DNA from: Fusobacterium perfoetens
GTDB lineage: Bacteria; Fusobacteriota; Fusobacteriia; Fusobacteriales; Fusobacteriaceae
Direction: 5' to 3'
Assembly (NCBI RefSeq): GCF_021531595.1
Contig: NZ_JADYUD010000011.1
Coordinates: 1 to 64,000 of the forward strand
DNA: 64,000 bases
Shown here: piece by piece, positions 63,480 to 64,000 of the stretch
How the letters are laid out: each line of letters starts with the position of its first letter
Position numbering within the stretch: position 1 is the stretch's first letter
Program-made: the position numbers and the translations under genes
Notes under the pieces: model-generated
What the model saw: only the letters and a program-made list of their open reading frames with translations
What the model was told of the DNA's origin: nothing
The model's database searches: none

Positions 63480-63570
63480 AAGAAAGATTGTCAGGAAACT
63501 CAACCCGAGGAATAAAAATAGAGAATGAAAGAGTAAAGAAGAAGTTCTAAATTTTAGGACTTCTTTTTTA
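63480..63570 (+). ncRNA. Candidate small RNA or toxN 3' end
   Basis: About 90 nt lie between a possible promoter and the hairpin AAGAAGTTCT...AGGACTTCTTTTTTA (63538-63569). No reading frame is present. It contains AGGAAACTCAACCCGAGGAA, which is GC-richer than its surroundings. It may simply be the end of the toxN transcript. Confidence 0.4.
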
Positions 63571-63584
63571 TTTTAATTTAAAAA

Positions 63585-63604
63585 ATAGATAATATGTTAT
63601 CTAT
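63585..63604. promoter_or_regulatory. Probable HipB operator (with a second, looser copy at 63628-63643)
   Basis: ATAGATAATATGTTATCTAT is a perfect 8-bp inverted repeat around TATG. A related AGATAATATATTATAT lies at 63628-63643, over the -10 of the hipBA promoter. Centres are about 41 bp apart, near four helical turns. HipB proteins bind such paired dyads to repress their own operon; the match here is inferred from position. Confidence 0.6.
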
Positions 63605-63607
63605 TAA

Positions 63608-63636
63608 TTGACTTTTAATATGTTTTTAGATAATAT
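63608..63636 (+). promoter_or_regulatory. Promoter of hipB-hipA
   Basis: TTGACT (63608-63613), 17 bp, TAATAT (63631-63636). The transcript would start about 63643, at or just before the hipB ATG, implying a leaderless mRNA. Confidence 0.6.
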
Positions 63637-63643
63637 ATTATAT

Positions 63644-63928
63644 ATGAATTATGATTTTTTAGATATAAAAACACCAAAAGAAATTCAAATGGAAATAGCA
63701 AAAAATGTAAGAAAAAAAAGAAAAGAGTTGAAGCTGACACAGGAGGAATTTGCCAAAAAATCGGGGGTGAGTTTTGGTTCTATAAAGCGTTTTGAAAATA
63801 CAGGGGAAATTTCTCTTTTCTCTTTAGTAAAGATTGCGATTGTCTTAGATTGTGAAAATGAGTTAATGGAGCTTTTTAAGAAAAAAGAATATAGTTCCAT
63901 TGAGGAGATTATAAATGGAAAATATTAA
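63644..63928 (+). CDS. hipB: HipB-type HTH antitoxin (Xre family)
   Basis: This small protein (94 residues from ATG 63644) has one Xre helix-turn-helix domain, VRKKRKELKLTQEEFAKKSGVSFGSIKRFENTGEIS, followed by a short helical tail ELMELFKKKEY. The downstream gene begins like HipA and overlaps it, so HipB is the natural call: it neutralises HipA and represses the operon. Codons further upstream (a TTG at 63608) fall inside the promoter and are rejected. No ribosome site precedes 63644, and ATG 63689 is an alternative start. Confidence 0.8.
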   Translation: MNYDFLDIKTPKEIQMEIAKNVRKKRKELKLTQEEFAKKSGVSFGSIKRFENTGEISLFSLVKIAIVLDCENELMELFKKKEYSSIEEIINGKY

Positions 63929-64000
63929 ATCTTTGCAGGTATTTTATAATAATATAAAAGTAGGAAATTTAGCTGTTCTTCCTAATGGACTTACAGCTTT
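63915..64000 (+). CDS. hipA: HipA-type kinase toxin, N-terminal fragment cut by window end
   Basis: The reading from ATG 63915 gives MENIKSLQVFYNNIKVGNLA and then VLPNGLTA, which resembles the N-terminal subdomain of HipA (short beta strands with xVGxLA). Only 28 codons are in the window. GAGGAG precedes the ATG and the gene overlaps hipB by 14 bases. HipA kinases phosphorylate targets such as glutamyl-tRNA synthetase and cause dormancy; whether this copy is complete cannot be seen. Confidence 0.72.
   Translation, partial: MENIKSLQVFYNNIKVGNLAVLPNGLTA

Overview
The window is AT-rich, densely coded DNA that looks like the chromosome of a Fusobacterium-type organism (Fusobacteriota). The grounds are the outer-membrane autotransporters with the lysine-rich N-terminus MGKNYVExSLKRFLKRKVK, a heptose-bisphosphate phosphatase implying LPS, Firmicute-like cell-division and lipid genes, and a butyrate-type CoA-transferase. 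The species cannot be fixed from the sequence alone.

Layout. 1-75 is the 3' end of a 5S rRNA. 356-1221 is a DMT/EamA permease broken by a frameshift in an 8-A run. 1382-13046 holds gmhB and a division/cell-wall cluster (murF, mraY, murD, murG, murC, murB, ddl, ftsQ, ftsA, ftsZ). rpsF-rpsR follow, then an M20 amidohydrolase with a P1-family peptidase. 16234-27128 is a lipid and RNA/DNA housekeeping run (plsX, fabH, fabD, acpP, fabF, rnc, an Elp3-like radical SAM gene, rng, coaD, radA, disA). 27213-30432 is a copper unit (copA, csoR with an operator). A DUF3109-like gene and rplM-rpsI follow.

32771-37668 is a divergent module of two trans-sulfuration-type PLP enzymes, a DUF819 membrane protein and an M14 deacylase. 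Its two promoters carry almost identical 20-bp boxes. Next come transporters (EamA, two MATE pumps around a MerR regulator, a HlyC/CorC protein), a 204-bp palindromic element, a PLD-helicase-DUF3427 protein, a CoA-transferase and trkH/trkA. 52299-54891 is a minus-strand cassette of a DnaC-like ATPase, a DnaD-like protein and two related helix-turn-helix proteins.

The right end (55 kb onward) is accessory and surface-related: a candidate sRNA, two large type V autotransporters with related promoters and terminators, and then two adjacent toxin-antitoxin loci. The first is a complete type III (ToxIN/AbiQ-like) system: promoter, four about 37-nt repeats, a strong terminator and a ToxN-family toxin gene. 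The repeats can fold as H-type pseudoknots, and repeat 1 shows compensating changes. The second is a hipB-hipA pair cut by the window edge. The type III locus is the strongest specialised system here. The twin-operator sulfur/amino-acid module and the sRNA facing the first autotransporter mRNA are the most likely to be undescribed.
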